Origin: Paralvinella palmiformis
Taxonomy: Eukaryota; Annelida; Polychaeta; Terebellida; Alvinellidae
Assembly: GCA_025642065.1 (NCBI GenBank)
Contig: JAODUP010000223.1
Location: 62,001 to 126,000 of the forward strand
Length of the DNA: 64,000 nt
Direction of reading: 5' to 3'
Position 1 is the stretch's first letter, and every line of letters starts with the position of its first letter. The notes below the pieces were generated by a model that was given only the letters and a program-made list of their open reading frames with translations, did no database searches and was not told the DNA's origin. The position numbers were made by a program, and so were the translations under genes. Below are positions 46,384 to 60,100 of this stretch, in pieces.

Positions 46384-47281
46384 GTTATAATGTTAGGTTT
46401 TTATTTATACGATGTTACATCCTCATTATGTGTGATATCTGCAGTTTAATCAAACTAAGTATCATAAAGAACGTTGTCTTTGCTACAAAATGTATTGTCT
46501 ACATCAGTGAATTAAAAGTTTAAATATTATCTTTGTTATTTATGTTACAATCATGTATCAGTAAATAATTTATTTCTTAATATAAAACCAGAGTTATTCA
46601 TATTAGTCAAATCATGTTCAAACTTTTTGTGACCATTCCAGACCATTTTCAAGTAATGAAGCAAAATATATTGTAAAAATTGTAATCATCCGCCCGATTT
46701 AATATCAGTGATAAATACAAATTCAGTTTTGCTACAAATTTTCACAACTTTAGAATCAACCTGTTGACCACATGTTGACAAAATACAGAAAGCTGTTTCC
46801 TTTAAGAATAACTTTTATTCTTGGTACAATATTGAATTACAGATTGGCTTCTCAACTAATGCTGAAGCCACAGAAAAAACAATTTGTCTGTGCACATAGA
46901 CAAAATAAAAATGGCAACTGTTTTAAACTGTATACCAAAAACAAATCTTGTTTATTGAGAACTGAGAGGTCAGAAAACCTTTGAAGATAAATACGAGTTC
47001 TGTGATGATATTTTTGTAAATGTGGATGAAAACTGTAACAAGAACAAAGAGTAACAGTTCAATAAATTAAATATGGAATAAAATTTGTGCATGCACGCAT
47101 TCAACTTCCAATTAACTGGATCTAGATTATCCAGAATAAATTGATGCATTTCTTCAAATATGCAGAATTTACTGAAAGTTTGCTGTTGAATCATTTCATT
47201 CTGTGTATTTCTTATCAATATGCAAACTCACTGTGTATCATTCTGTCAATTACACAGAGTTGCAAACATTTTCAAATTGAG

Positions 47282-47316
<35 letters not shown>

Positions 47317-49614
47317 AAATAATTATGATCGAGAGAACATTGACTTGAGCCAGATTAAGTATTTGGTCTTCCAATCAACTGAGTTACCAGTTATCGGGTA
47401 ATCTAAAGTTGATTGTACTTTGAGTAATTGAAACTGGAACAAAGATCCATGAAGAGTAAGCATTCATTAATGACAGTTTATTCATTAAAACAATGCAGGT
47501 ACATATTTATGTTATGGTAGACAAAAAATGTATTAATATACTAGCAGTAACAATATTTAAGGAATATTGATAATGGGATTAAATGGAACAGATATAGGTC
47601 GAGTCAAAATAAGTCTGAACTGACTTGTAAAACAGTCAATAAACATAAACAAACAGTCCATTCAGAACAGACAAATACGAGCATATACCAGCATGTAAGA
47701 AATTATATATGTGTATAGCTGTAAAACCTGAATAATAATTACAGGGTAACATTACACAAAATACAAACAATTGTTACGAATGAGGAGTTGATTTGTTGAA
47801 GAACAAAATATTTTAAAACAGAACAGTTACCAAGTTTAATAAAGATATTTAGACAGATTGCAATCGAAAACACTTACCACAAGAATGACATTGTAAACAT
47901 TGAGAACACCATTATGAATTAGAACATTGTATGCCACAGATTTCTTTCTCAAATTTTGTCAACATCAGCACTAACCAGGCACAAGTTTCAATAACAATAG
48001 TATTATTCAAATGCTCAGAAAATGACTTATTTGTTTACCATATTGAGCTTTCATCATTAAACATTCAATACTGCATGAATCTTGCCAGGATATGTACCAT
48101 AAGTGATTTTGTTCCTTAATCATCCACCATAAAATAAAATTTACAAAAGTGAAACTCCATTCAATTTCTATTGTACACTTTCTTGTGTATTACACATGAT
48201 TAAATAAATGTGTTTTTTTATAAATTAAAAATCAATAATAAATACAGTATTTTCCATCGCACAAAATTGAGTTGATCAAGTTTCTGACAAAATCCTACCC
48301 ACTTCATTCTATGCAAGTATCTGATTAATGTGAATTATCTGTCCTAGAAAGGAATATTCACAATGAATATGGGAGTATTAAGTATTCAGATGTAAACTAA
48401 AACGAAACAATTATTAAGAAAATCTGGTGAAACAAAAAATATGTCAATTGTACCATTAACCCTCAGTTTATGGTCCTGCTTTTAACAGTTTTGGCTAAAC
48501 AGATAAAATACACTATTTCAGCGTTTTCTGTTGACATCAGAAATAATGGACTGTGACCTAAACTTTGTTGATTGTCACATCTTTATCTTAGTCTGTTATT
48601 GTCCATATTCAGTGGTATTAGAGTCAATGAGTAAGTTTGCTTAGATAATGATCGACTCTTACAGAAATAGCCCATAAACACAGGTAACACTTAGATAATG
48701 ATCGACTCTTACATAAACAGCCCACAAACACAGGTAACACTTGGATTAAAACCTTGCTTATGTTTGTAGCATAGTACTCTAATAAATGTACTATCTAAGG
48801 AACCTTGGAAGTATTGGATCATAATAATATATCCAGGTTTGGTATTCTACATACTAGTGTATATATGTGTGTATGATATATATATATATATATATATGGT
48901 GTTTGTCCCATTTTAGCCCATAAAAGTTATGGTAAAGTGAATGAACACTACTTAAACTTTCAGTACAGTAGCAGTGCTATGAATAATTTGAAATCCATTT
49001 GTGTGTGTGTGTGTGTGTGAAAGAACACATTAAAAAACATTCAGGATACATGCCAGAGAAGGCAATATGGTAATCAGCAGATATTAGTAACCATAAAGCA
49101 CATGATCACTGTGTGTCTAAAGAATAACAATTAAATCACACACATACACACAAACGACAAGAATATTAATACTTGCTGCCTCCCCTATCTAACATCTGTT
49201 AATGAACTTGAATTATTTCTTTAAATGATAACTTTGATACAATTGAACATTTGATCATTCAATAATAATCTACACAAAGAAATAACCTTTCAAGTAGTGC
49301 CCCCCCCCCGCCGGGTAGTTGAGGTAGTTCATCACTTCACCAGAACATCATATTAACTGTGGTAAGTATTTCTAACAAATAATGAGCACTACATTCAAAC
49401 ATATAAACTCATATTTGACTGATTTCTAGGCTATGAGCCATTACTATGTCTATGTATCAACTAAATGTAATATTTCATATTACAATAATAAAGTAAAATA
49501 ACCTGCAGTATTAATTAAACAATATATTAACACAAATGTACACACACAGAACAGATTGGACTGGACTAGATATATGTAAATATTTGTTTAATAATTGAGA
49601 TTCATTGATATTTT
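46384..49614. other. Gene-poor interval between the convergent DNAI1 and CUB/LDLa genes
   Basis: Nothing resembling an exon or transposase was seen. It contains a TA run (47284-47314), a 50-bp tandem duplication (48641-48742), a TA run (48876-48897), a TG run (49000-49019) and a poly-C tract near 49301. The side nearest 49614 should hold the 3' UTR of the minus-strand gene. Confidence 0.55.
48641..48742. repeat. 50-bp tandem duplication
   Basis: TTAGATAATGATCGACTCTT begins at 48641 and again at 48691. The two copies differ at only a few positions. Confidence 0.85.
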
Positions 49615-52600
49615 TCATCCCGTATTGTGTGATACTGGAACACTACTATGTGTCTTGATGTCAGTCCTCTGAGTGGAGGATGAGGAGTTTTCACGTACTG
49701 CGTCCTCATACGAAGGTGGAGGTTCTCCTGATGATGGAATTAGAAAGGTAGATTATAGTGAAATTATGGTGATGATATAATGAATTATTAACCATGGTAT
49801 GTGTAGCTCTCTCCCCCCCCCCTCTCTGTGTGTGTGTGTGTGTGACAATAAATAATAATGAACTAAATTTCTATAGCGCCCTATCTAATCTATAAGAAGC
49901 TTACTCTAAGCCACTTTATAAAGTATATAATATAGATGTAGCAGATTTACATAAATCTATTTTTTTAAACATACACAGTTATATATCAAAGGTATCAAGT
50001 ATCTTACACTTCCTGGTAATCATTTGAAGATTGTTCCACAGGGTCACTACAACCTTTCTGAAACACCTATTACCATACTTCACACCATGTGTTTTTAGTC
50101 CACTTAACAGTGATTCTGACTCAAACCTCAGAGATCTCGTTGGCTTGTATGCAACAATGAGTTCTGAGAGGCAGTCCCATGATGTGCCTTGTACGCATAT
50201 ACCAGGATCTTGTACTGCGATCTGCATATGCAAGGGGGAATTCAAGATCAGGGTTATAAGATCTTGTTTAAGAGTACAGGTGACCACCAGTCAGTCAGTT
50301 GAATTATGTTCTCTTTATAGATCTGTTATCAGTGTACTTGGCAAGACATATAGGAGAGTAGTATCATAATCTAACCATGATGTTATCAGGGCATGTGCCA
50401 GTATTTTCCAAGCATCCTTCATAATAACATGCCACATTTGGTATTAACAAGCTTTTGATACTGCATTTACTTGCCTCTACATGATCAAGGAAGTATCAAA
50501 GTATACTCCACAGTTTTTCACTGACTGTACTACGCAGACAGTTTTCTCGCTTACCCAAAGCTGTATTTTCTACGTTATCTCCACCTGATGTTTTGGTCTG
50601 AAGATGAGCTCTCTTTTTCTTGATTCAACTTAAGTATATTTATAATTAACAAGATACTGATATCAATCAAACAAACAAACAAACTTCTAGCTACTTCGAG
50701 ACATTTAACAATGTTTGACATTTTAAAAGAATCAACTTGGATATTGTCTGTGTATAGAGGAAATTATATCAGCTACATATTTCACCAATTTGTTTTTAGT
50801 ACAAACATTACTTATTTTTGGAAGCCCAAAATTCACGCACTTGCCTTCTGGAGTGCTCATTCCTACAGTAACATACTGAGATCTGTTACTCAAGTTGGAC
50901 TGGATCCATGAGAGGGCACTTCTTATCACCCCAGAGGAGTATTTGAGATGCTTTTTAAGGATTGTATGATCAGTGACACCATAGGAAGCAGAGAAGTCAA
51001 ACAAGACTAGTGCTGCCATACACTTGTTATCTAATACTTCAGTAATGTGATGATGAACATTCAGGTGCATGGTCTCAGGATAGTGACTGTTACAGTAAAC
51101 AGGCTGAAGATTATCATGTAATATACGAGTACTCAAGTGAGTTTCTAGACTGTTATCAACCATTTCCTGAAAGACCGTAGACAAATAAGCCAAGTTAGAG
51201 AGAGGTCAGTAGCTTGTTTTTAACACCTCTTTATTCAGATTTGGTTTCTTTAACAGTAATCCGATATTGGCTTTTTATAAATGAAGTGGAACCTTTGACT
51301 CTATCAATGATTTGTTTATGATTCCAGTAGACAAGGAAAATATGTATTCCAGCAGATATTTCAACAGAGTTGTGGACAGTTGGTCAAGTTCACAAGACTG
51401 AAAGAGACTTTACGATGATCACATACCTCACACCCTGAGTAGAAAGACAATGAATAGTATTCGTAAGTGTTGCAATCTTCTTCATGCTGAAATCTCTGAA
51501 TTTTTTGTGCTGTTCCTCAACAGATGAAAACCTTAGCAGAATGATTGCTTCTTTGTGCACATAAGATTATTTGTGATCTTGAACAGACATTTCTGAATAC
51601 ATCCACACTTTATTGTTTTACTGGAGTCATCAGTCCTCTATGATTTTATGAGTAACTTTCCAACCTCAAAACACTTTTCTTGGTATAATTACTGATGGAT
51701 ATTCATCTTTATTTTAGCTTTCCGAGTCTCTTGCTTTGTTTATACCAGAAAACATTTACCCTCAAGGTTATCACTTATCTCTAGAGTGGTGTATGTTTTT
51801 CATTCAAAATCTTGATACCGGAATTATATGCTTCCACAAGGTCATCTATAGCAACATTTATATTCAGAACAGTGAATGTCCTTGATGGAACGTGGCAAAG
51901 AAATAGCACAGTATCGCCATAAAGTGATCTCTTATTTGGTTTGCTGTTGGTCAGCAGAAGTCTAGTGTGACATACCGGGTAAATGACAAGATAGTCATCT
52001 GAGTGATTACCTTAGATATTGTACAGACAGGGATTAATAATTGAAGGAATCATTTGTATGATGGAACTAATTCATGTGCTATACAAGACAACGAGCATCA
52101 CTTTGCCCTGAATACTAATGTCTGTAAAGAAGTGATGGAAGTTTAAATCTCCAGTAATAATGACATCCTGCTGTAAGTTGATACAGGTAAGCTGACCACT
52201 TATTAAAGAACTCCACTATCTTATAGTGATTCTTTTTAGAAGGTGATGGACAATATATCACACACAGTCTCACCTGGATGTTACCAGTCTTATCTAGTCA
52301 TTTGAATGTTCACTTAAACTATAATAACCTGTCTAATGTTTTTCAGTCTGCTTACAAACAATTTCACTCTACAGAAACCACTCGACATGGCACTAAACAT
52401 GGACGTAGGAACGGTTACAGCATTAACACTATTATATTTGTCTGCAGCTTTTGACACTATTGATGATTCTGTTCTTCTAGATCGCCTCTCTGATTGGTAT
52501 GACATATCGGGCACAGCACTCACTTGGATCTACTCATTCTTAATAAACAGATCTCAATTAATACAAAAAGAAACTGTTTTTCAGAGACAGCTCCCATGTT

Positions 52601-55600
52601 TTGTGGCATCCCCAAGACTCTTGTTCTTGGACCACTGCTGTTTACTTTGTATACTAACCACTAAGCTCCCTTATTCACAGCTACAAATTAGACCATCATT
52701 TATATGCAGATGACACCCAAGTATACATATCTTTATCTAGAGCAGACACAGATATTCCTCTTACACAGCTAGGTGACTATCTCAGTTATATCTCTGGCTG
52801 GATGACAAATAATAGACTTAGGCTCAATGCAGACAAAACATATATCATTATTATAGGTACATCCAGACAATGCAGCAAAATTACTCGTTTCTTCCCTATC
52901 CCCATCCTTAATCATAGCATCATACCATCACAAACTGAATGCAATCGTTGTGTTACCTTTGATAGTGATTTTAATTTCAGAAAACATATTCTTCTCTTTC
53001 AGTCACCAAAACCATTGCTACAGCACTCATTACTAGTAGGGTTGATTGCTGCAACTCTCTTCTTTTTAATATTGTACCTAAGGATATTCTAAAACTTCAA
53101 TATGTTCAGAACTGCTTAGCTACGGTTATCACACGGTCTCCTCGGTTTTGTCATTCTGTGCCACTTCTGAAACCTCTTCACTGGCTCCCTGTTTAATCTC
53201 GCATCATTTTAAAACTCTGTTCCATTGCCGATCAAACTTTTTCTTCCAGAGAACCTTCATATCTATTTTCCATGCTTTCTCTAGCACCCAAGCCCAGAGG
53301 GCTCTGTTCATCTGGTTTTCACTTGTTGTCTGTTCCCAGGTTAAACCTCATGCTGGGATTTGTGCTTTTTCAGAACTCACTCCCTGAACATGTTAACTGC
53401 ATCCGATCATTTGTTGACAAATATTGCATCATACCATGACTATAAGATTGTCTAACCCCTGTACTGTGTGTGTGTGTGTTCGTGTGCATGTGTGATAACA
53501 CAGCTTACCTTCCATACCACAGACAAATGATATAGGATCCATATCCTGACTGTATGGTGGTGGCTGATGAATGCCCCAACTGGAGTCAAAAACTGGACCA
53601 TCTCTCAGACATATTTCAGGCATCTCAGCATTGTAAAACGTCTCATGCTCAGCTGTGGCAATCTCACTGCTATCAAAACTAATGGCAGATCTTGGTACTG
53701 GATTGTTGTCTGAAAACATAATAAATAAATATATAAATATCTGTTGACTTTCTAACCTCAAAAGGCCAATAATAATCTGTTTTATTTTTACGAGTTCTGT
53801 CAGTGATAGTACGAGTGTTTGATTGTTTCAGGTTTTTATGGTAGTCTCATATGAGAATGACGACTATCAGACCATCATCCTCTTACAAACTGAGAGAATC
53901 ACACTGAAGCCTTTTACTGATGAATTAAAAATATCACTGAGACAAATAACATTGGCATTAAATCCCATAAGTATGTGTACGTATAAAGATGAGTATATGT
54001 GCTGATATTTTTCAGTAATCACCAAAATAAATGAACAGTTATGGTTAAATGTCATTCCACAATTCCATATATAAACCTACCATGTAACAGCCTGCGAATG
54101 ATACGCTTATAACGCCAAAGAATTGCCACCGAGAGGAATATCAGTGCCAAAACCATAGGTATCATTAAAGTGAGCGTATTATGGTGAAAACTCCACCGAA
54201 GACCAGCTTCACCACATGGAGATGGTAGACAGACTGGCATAGCCTCTAATATAAAAATAAAACAAACATCATACAAAACACAACACAGTTATCTTGAAAA
54301 TGTTGATTGAGATTAATGACCATCAAAATGAATGTCTGTTTAAACACTTAAACAACATCTGAACTTATTGATGTTATATATTAAAACACATTTAAATCTA
54401 GGTGATAAATACGTTTGAACACCACCATTGTATTACCCATTATTGTTATTACCTATTTTGTGCAGAACTTGGGTGCAGTTCACCGATTCATCGGCATGAT
54501 CTAAACAGTGAGGAAAGCCATCGCATACCAAGTCCTCATTAATACACATCTGTTGACATGAAAACTTCCCTTCTGGACAATCATCTAGAAATCAGGTCGA
54601 AATAATAATTAGGATTTTGGTGCACGTCTTTATTGCATCCTATATATCAGATGTTAGTAAAGTACAACATTCAATAAATCATATACTCTGAGGTATAACT
54701 CTCTCTCTCTCTCTCTCTCTTTCTCTGCCATAAGACAAGAAAACTAAGGACAATAATACTTCGTTAATTGTCTTAGAGTGTAAGACTATTGTTGTCATTA
54801 ACTACCGTGATAACGATCTAATTAGACTAAACCCAAAAATTTAGAAGGGACATTTAGAAAAAGGTAAACAATGAAATTAGTATAGACATATTTAGATGAG
54901 GAAAGTTAATGATGATGATGATGATAAGGTACAGAAAAGCAAAACCCTAATATAGTGCACATTCTTTGCAATCAAAAATATTGTCGTGATAAAGCTAGTG
55001 CCGATAAAAGAATGTGGTAGGAAGCCTTATCATGGCAATATTTATGATGCCGATTTTAAGTAGATCTCCACAGAGTTTGAACTATTTATGTTTTTCTTGA
55101 TGAGTGGAAAGTTATAATTAGTTGAAATTTACAAGATTTCTAGACTTGACGACTGATTTACTGCAGAAATAACTGAAATAATTTCGAAGCGGAACTGACC
55201 TGTCATCATTTTCAATTAGACTGACCATGACATTGTTAAATCCCAACTAAAGGAAGAATACACTGTCATGGGTCAGACAGTGACAGAGCAAAGGAAGGGC
55301 GAGGGGCAGAGCCAAAAAAGGGGGGGGTGAGGGGGGCAGCCACCACAAATGGCACCTTTACAGGGGAGGAGTCAATTTCGAGCCGACTTTCTTTTTCATA
55401 TAAATATAAATGTTTTCGTAATTTATGACTTAAGTGTTCACTGAGTAGGTCCCTTGGTGATATTTAAGTTCAGGAAAGGCTAATATTGCCTCACAAAATA
55501 TAAGCACCCCTCTGGTTTCAGGGGCCCCACAACCCATGCCTCAGGTGGATTGCTTCGCTTGCAGTTGTATTTCTACTACATCAATAGGGGTGCCCATATA

Positions 55601-57065
55601 TATTTCATCCTGGACGGCAATACCCCCTGCTCTACCTCTGGGGCTAGACAATCGTTAAGGAAGACATGCCAGTATATATCATTATTAAACTGAATTTGAA
55701 TATCAATGTAAAAATAAAATATAAAACCAAAGTAATCTAAAATATGTCATTGAGCATTTGTAAATGGTTAGATACCGAATATTGCAAATCTTTCAGAAAT
55801 TAGAACTTTGCGTCAATTTGTTTCGACCGACCCTATGTTTCAGTGATATATTGAATTTTTGTCCCGACCAACCCTAATTTTTGGCCTTACTAGTATAGTA
55901 GTAATCCTCATTGTGAATACAAAATTATAAAAGATGTCAGTGGGTAAAGAAGGGCATACATTACTTGGCATCTACATAGATATAAAATTGTGGCTGTCAA
56001 GGTGAAAGCTTTGTTAAGTATAACAACAGAGATGACACACCTGCATCTCCTCAGTATTAAATTATCCAGCATTACTTTCCGAAACAAATTCTGAAAACTG
56101 AATGCCTCAAATGGAAGCTGGTGACATTTTGTGCAACTATTTGTTTGTATATTATAAATGAATTGTTGAAATGCTATTATGTAGAAAATATATCCAGTAT
56201 AGACAAAACTGTCTAAAGATTCATCACACATTCACAACAATCTTTAGCATGCACCAAAATAATATCTAAGCCTGAATAATGATGGCTCAATATCTCTGGC
56301 TAAAAGCTTAAATTTGACTGTAAAAAAGTGAATCAGAAATATTAAATTTGTCATCTGTGAATTGATAAAAATTACAAAAGAAGCAATTAAACTATCCAAG
56401 CCTATCAATATTTAAAAATCGACATCAAACATAATTCCCTTAAAATACCTGATCTACTAACTTTGCTGTGTAAAAGCAGTAATGAGCAGACGAAGCCCTT
56501 GTGTCTGTGTCATAGCATTTGGACCAGCAGACCACATGATGTCAAGGGCATAACCTTTGTTTTTTGTCTTCAGATAATGGTCACTCGGATCAAATCTGTT
56601 TACAGGGAAGAGGTCATTCATTGTCCCACAGAAATTATCGAGTACCTAAGAGATAAAAAAATGATATTCAAAACTTTTATTCATGGATATGAAAAGACAT
56701 TGGGTCCAAATACATTTTAGCAATCAGCACAATATATCTCAATAACATTCAAGCCTTTCATAATTATATTCAGGTTTGAAATTAATCTGCATCCTTCAAA
56801 TACAATTATTTACATAACATGCTCCATATAATATCAATTATATTACCCTGCTTCCTACTGTTGCTGAGAATAAACCCATAGTGACATCAGCTTCTGTTAT
56901 GGTTAGCTTCTGGGGACATGGAATATCCAAATGTTCAAACTGGATAAGGAATCTTTGATCTGGCTTCGGCGGCTGACAATTGGAAATAAACTCAGATATT
57001 AATTTGACAAAAAATAGCTGACAACATACCTTCTATAAATATTTAGATATATTCATTCTCTCTGA

Positions 57066-57116
<51 letters not shown>

Positions 57117-60100
57117 ACAAAGTATAATACATACCACAAGCATAATCCACTGGGCATGGAATGGATGAGATTTGTTATAACTAGATAAAACAGTGGCTCC
57201 ATCTGTTGTATAAATCTTGTCAACTGCTAAACCGAGGTGCACTGTAAAAATATACAATGTTGTAATTTTCTCTTTTCATCTTATTTTATTGCTTGAGGAG
57301 ACATTCTTGGAGGAGGTTAGGATAAAATGAAACATGTAAGAATAATGTAATCTGACAAACTATTAACATATTGTCCAAAATAAAACATATTGTCCAAAAT
57401 AAAACACATTATTCAAAACACATTGTCCATAACAAAACACATTGTCAAAAACAAAATACATTGTCCAAATGCATCAAATATGGTTCGCAGATTTATATAT
57501 ATATATATAATATAGTCATCTCGTAGATGATGCAATTACTATTAATTTACTTCTGTTCAAAGTTAGACATAACAGAAATATAAATTGATTCTCAGTTGCT
57601 AATTAACATTGACTTTCTAAATTAAAAAACATCACTGAATCAGTAAATAAACTTATTATTAGAGGATCATCCTTTATGTCAATAATGATAACTATGTTAG
57701 TTCTTATGTAATAATATGTTAGTAAAAATACTAATTTAACACATAACAAGTTTAGGATTTTATTACCAGTTATTTAGCCTTGGTGCTGGTCGTGCCTGGG
57801 ACATTTGGCTGAAGGGCAACTAACAGGGAAACGTATGTCACAAACACAGCTAAGAGTCAGATTTTAACCTACAACCTGGAGGTTTGTAGTGTAATGCTCT
57901 AATCACTGAGCCATTGTAATGACCTATAGCATCATTATAAGGGCCATTTTCACATAATAGGACCAATAATGGTAAAGACACCTTGAAACCTTTACACCGC
58001 ACAATGAAGCTGTTTTTCTGATTGGATATTAAAAGGGGTATAAATACTATAATTGTATTCCATCAGAAGCAGCAAAGCTGAAATTCTATTTTTTTTAAGT
58101 TAGAGAATATAGTTATTGTCTTTACCTTTAACAGTAAAGACAAGGATGAAAAATGGTAAAGACAAAACCAGGGCTCTTTAGACTGTTCTAGAACCTCATG
58201 TACTTTCCTCAGATCTCTAACTTTAGACTGTTCTAGAACCTCATGTACTTTCCTCAGATCTCTAACTTTAGACTGTTCTAGAACCTCATGTACTTTCTTC
58301 AGATCTCTAACTTTAGACTGTTCTAGAACCTCATGTACTTTCTTCAGATCTCTAACTTTAGACTGTTCTAGAACCTCATGTACTTTCTTCAGATCTCTAA
58401 CTTTAGACTGTTCTAGAACCTCATGTACTTTCTTCAGATCTCTAACTTTAGACTGTTCTAGAACCTCATGTACTTTCCTCAGATCTCTAACTTTAGACTG
58501 TTCTAGAACCTCATGTACTTTCCTCAGATCTCTAACTTTAGACTGTTCTAGAACCTCATGTACTTTCTTCAGATCTCTAACTTTAGACTGTTCTAGAACC
58601 TCATGTACTTTCTTCAGATCTCTAACTTTAGACTGTTCTAGAACCTCATGTACTTTCTTCAGATCTCTAACTTTAGACTGTTCTAGAACCTCATGTACTT
58701 TCTTCAGATCTCTAACTTTAGACTGTTCTAGAACCTCATGTACTTTCTTCAGATCTCTAACTTTAGACTGTTCTAGAACCTCATGTACTTTCCTCAGATC
58801 TCTAACTTTAGACTGTTCTAGAACCTCATGTACTTTCTTCAGATCTCTAACTTTAGACTGTTCTAGAACCTCATGTACTTTCCTCAGATCTCTAACTTTA
58901 GACTGTTCTAGAACCTCATGTACTTTCCTCAGATCTCTAACTTTAGACTGTTCTAGAACCTCATGTACTTTCCTCAGATCTCTAACTTTAGACTGTTCTA
59001 GAACCTCATGTACTTTCCTCAGATCTCTAACTTTAGACTGTTCTAGAACCTCATGTACTTTCTTCAGATCTCTAACTTTAGACCGTTCTAGAACCTCATG
59101 TACTTTCCTCAGATCTCTAACTTTAGACCGTTCTAGAACCTCGTGTACTTTCTTCAGATCTCTAACTTTAGACCGTTCTAGAACCTCGTGTACTTTCCTC
59201 AGATCTCTAACTTTAGACTGTTCTAGAACCTCGTGTACTTTCCTCAGATCTCTAACTTTAGACTGTTCTAGAACCTCATGTACTTTCCTCAGACCCCTAA
59301 CTGACAAAGTTTACCAAGTTTTAGCAATGTTAAATCTTTCCCCTCTTTATCCCTATGACTTCTTCGTTTCTTCATGATAACAGTAATGACACTGGATTAT
59401 TGTGACAAGAGCATATTTATTACTTATTTTCAGTCTTCGAACCAGAATCTGAGCACGACGCTTGTTTAGCAGCATTCAATATGGCTGCCTCCTTTTTGGA
59501 GGATATTGTAAAAACTGCCCCCTGGTGTTAATTACATATATAAAATAACAGTAAAGGCAATATCTCCTTAGATAAAAAGGTCTAAGAATAAAATATCATT
59601 GTGTTATGTTATAGCTAGAAAATAATAGAAATATACAAATTATCAACATGTTGTATGTCTCAGTAAACTGATATAATAGATTTGAGCTAAAATGTTCCAA
59701 CTTTAGGAGTAGTATTAAGTTTTGAAGTTCAATTGCCAAGTTATGGACAATCTGTGAAAACATCTCAATCTGTGAAAATGCACAAATATTTAATTCCACA
59801 TTAGCTATAATATTTTTCTGTTAGCAAAAATACTTACACTATCTGAATATAAAATGACAATATACAAAGTCCACAGATTTGAAATGAAAATAAAGCAGAT
59901 AAAGTCGTAGGCTTTATTTGTGGCCATAATGCCGCCATGGAGATGAGTTTGAGGAGAAGTCTTCTTTTTTAACCTCCTTGTACCATTATAATTATTTATT
60001 TAATATAGCGCATTTTTGAGCCAATTGGCTATCAAAAGCACTTCACAATCTGGATATATTGGAAATATTAAATTTAAACATTAGAATTTCCCCCAAATGT

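Noticed and set aside
46772..47401. Small ORFs after the DNAI1 stop
   Set aside because: Low-complexity AT-rich frames, one through a TA run; no splice or family support.
50031..50369. 112-codon plus-strand ORF
   Set aside because: Antisense shadow of the LINE C-terminal tail on the minus strand.
58063..59307. 414-codon minus-strand ORF as a real repeat protein
   Set aside because: It is the 45-bp minisatellite read in its only long open frame; no acceptor, family match or unique coding flank supports it. Kept as a finding, not a gene.
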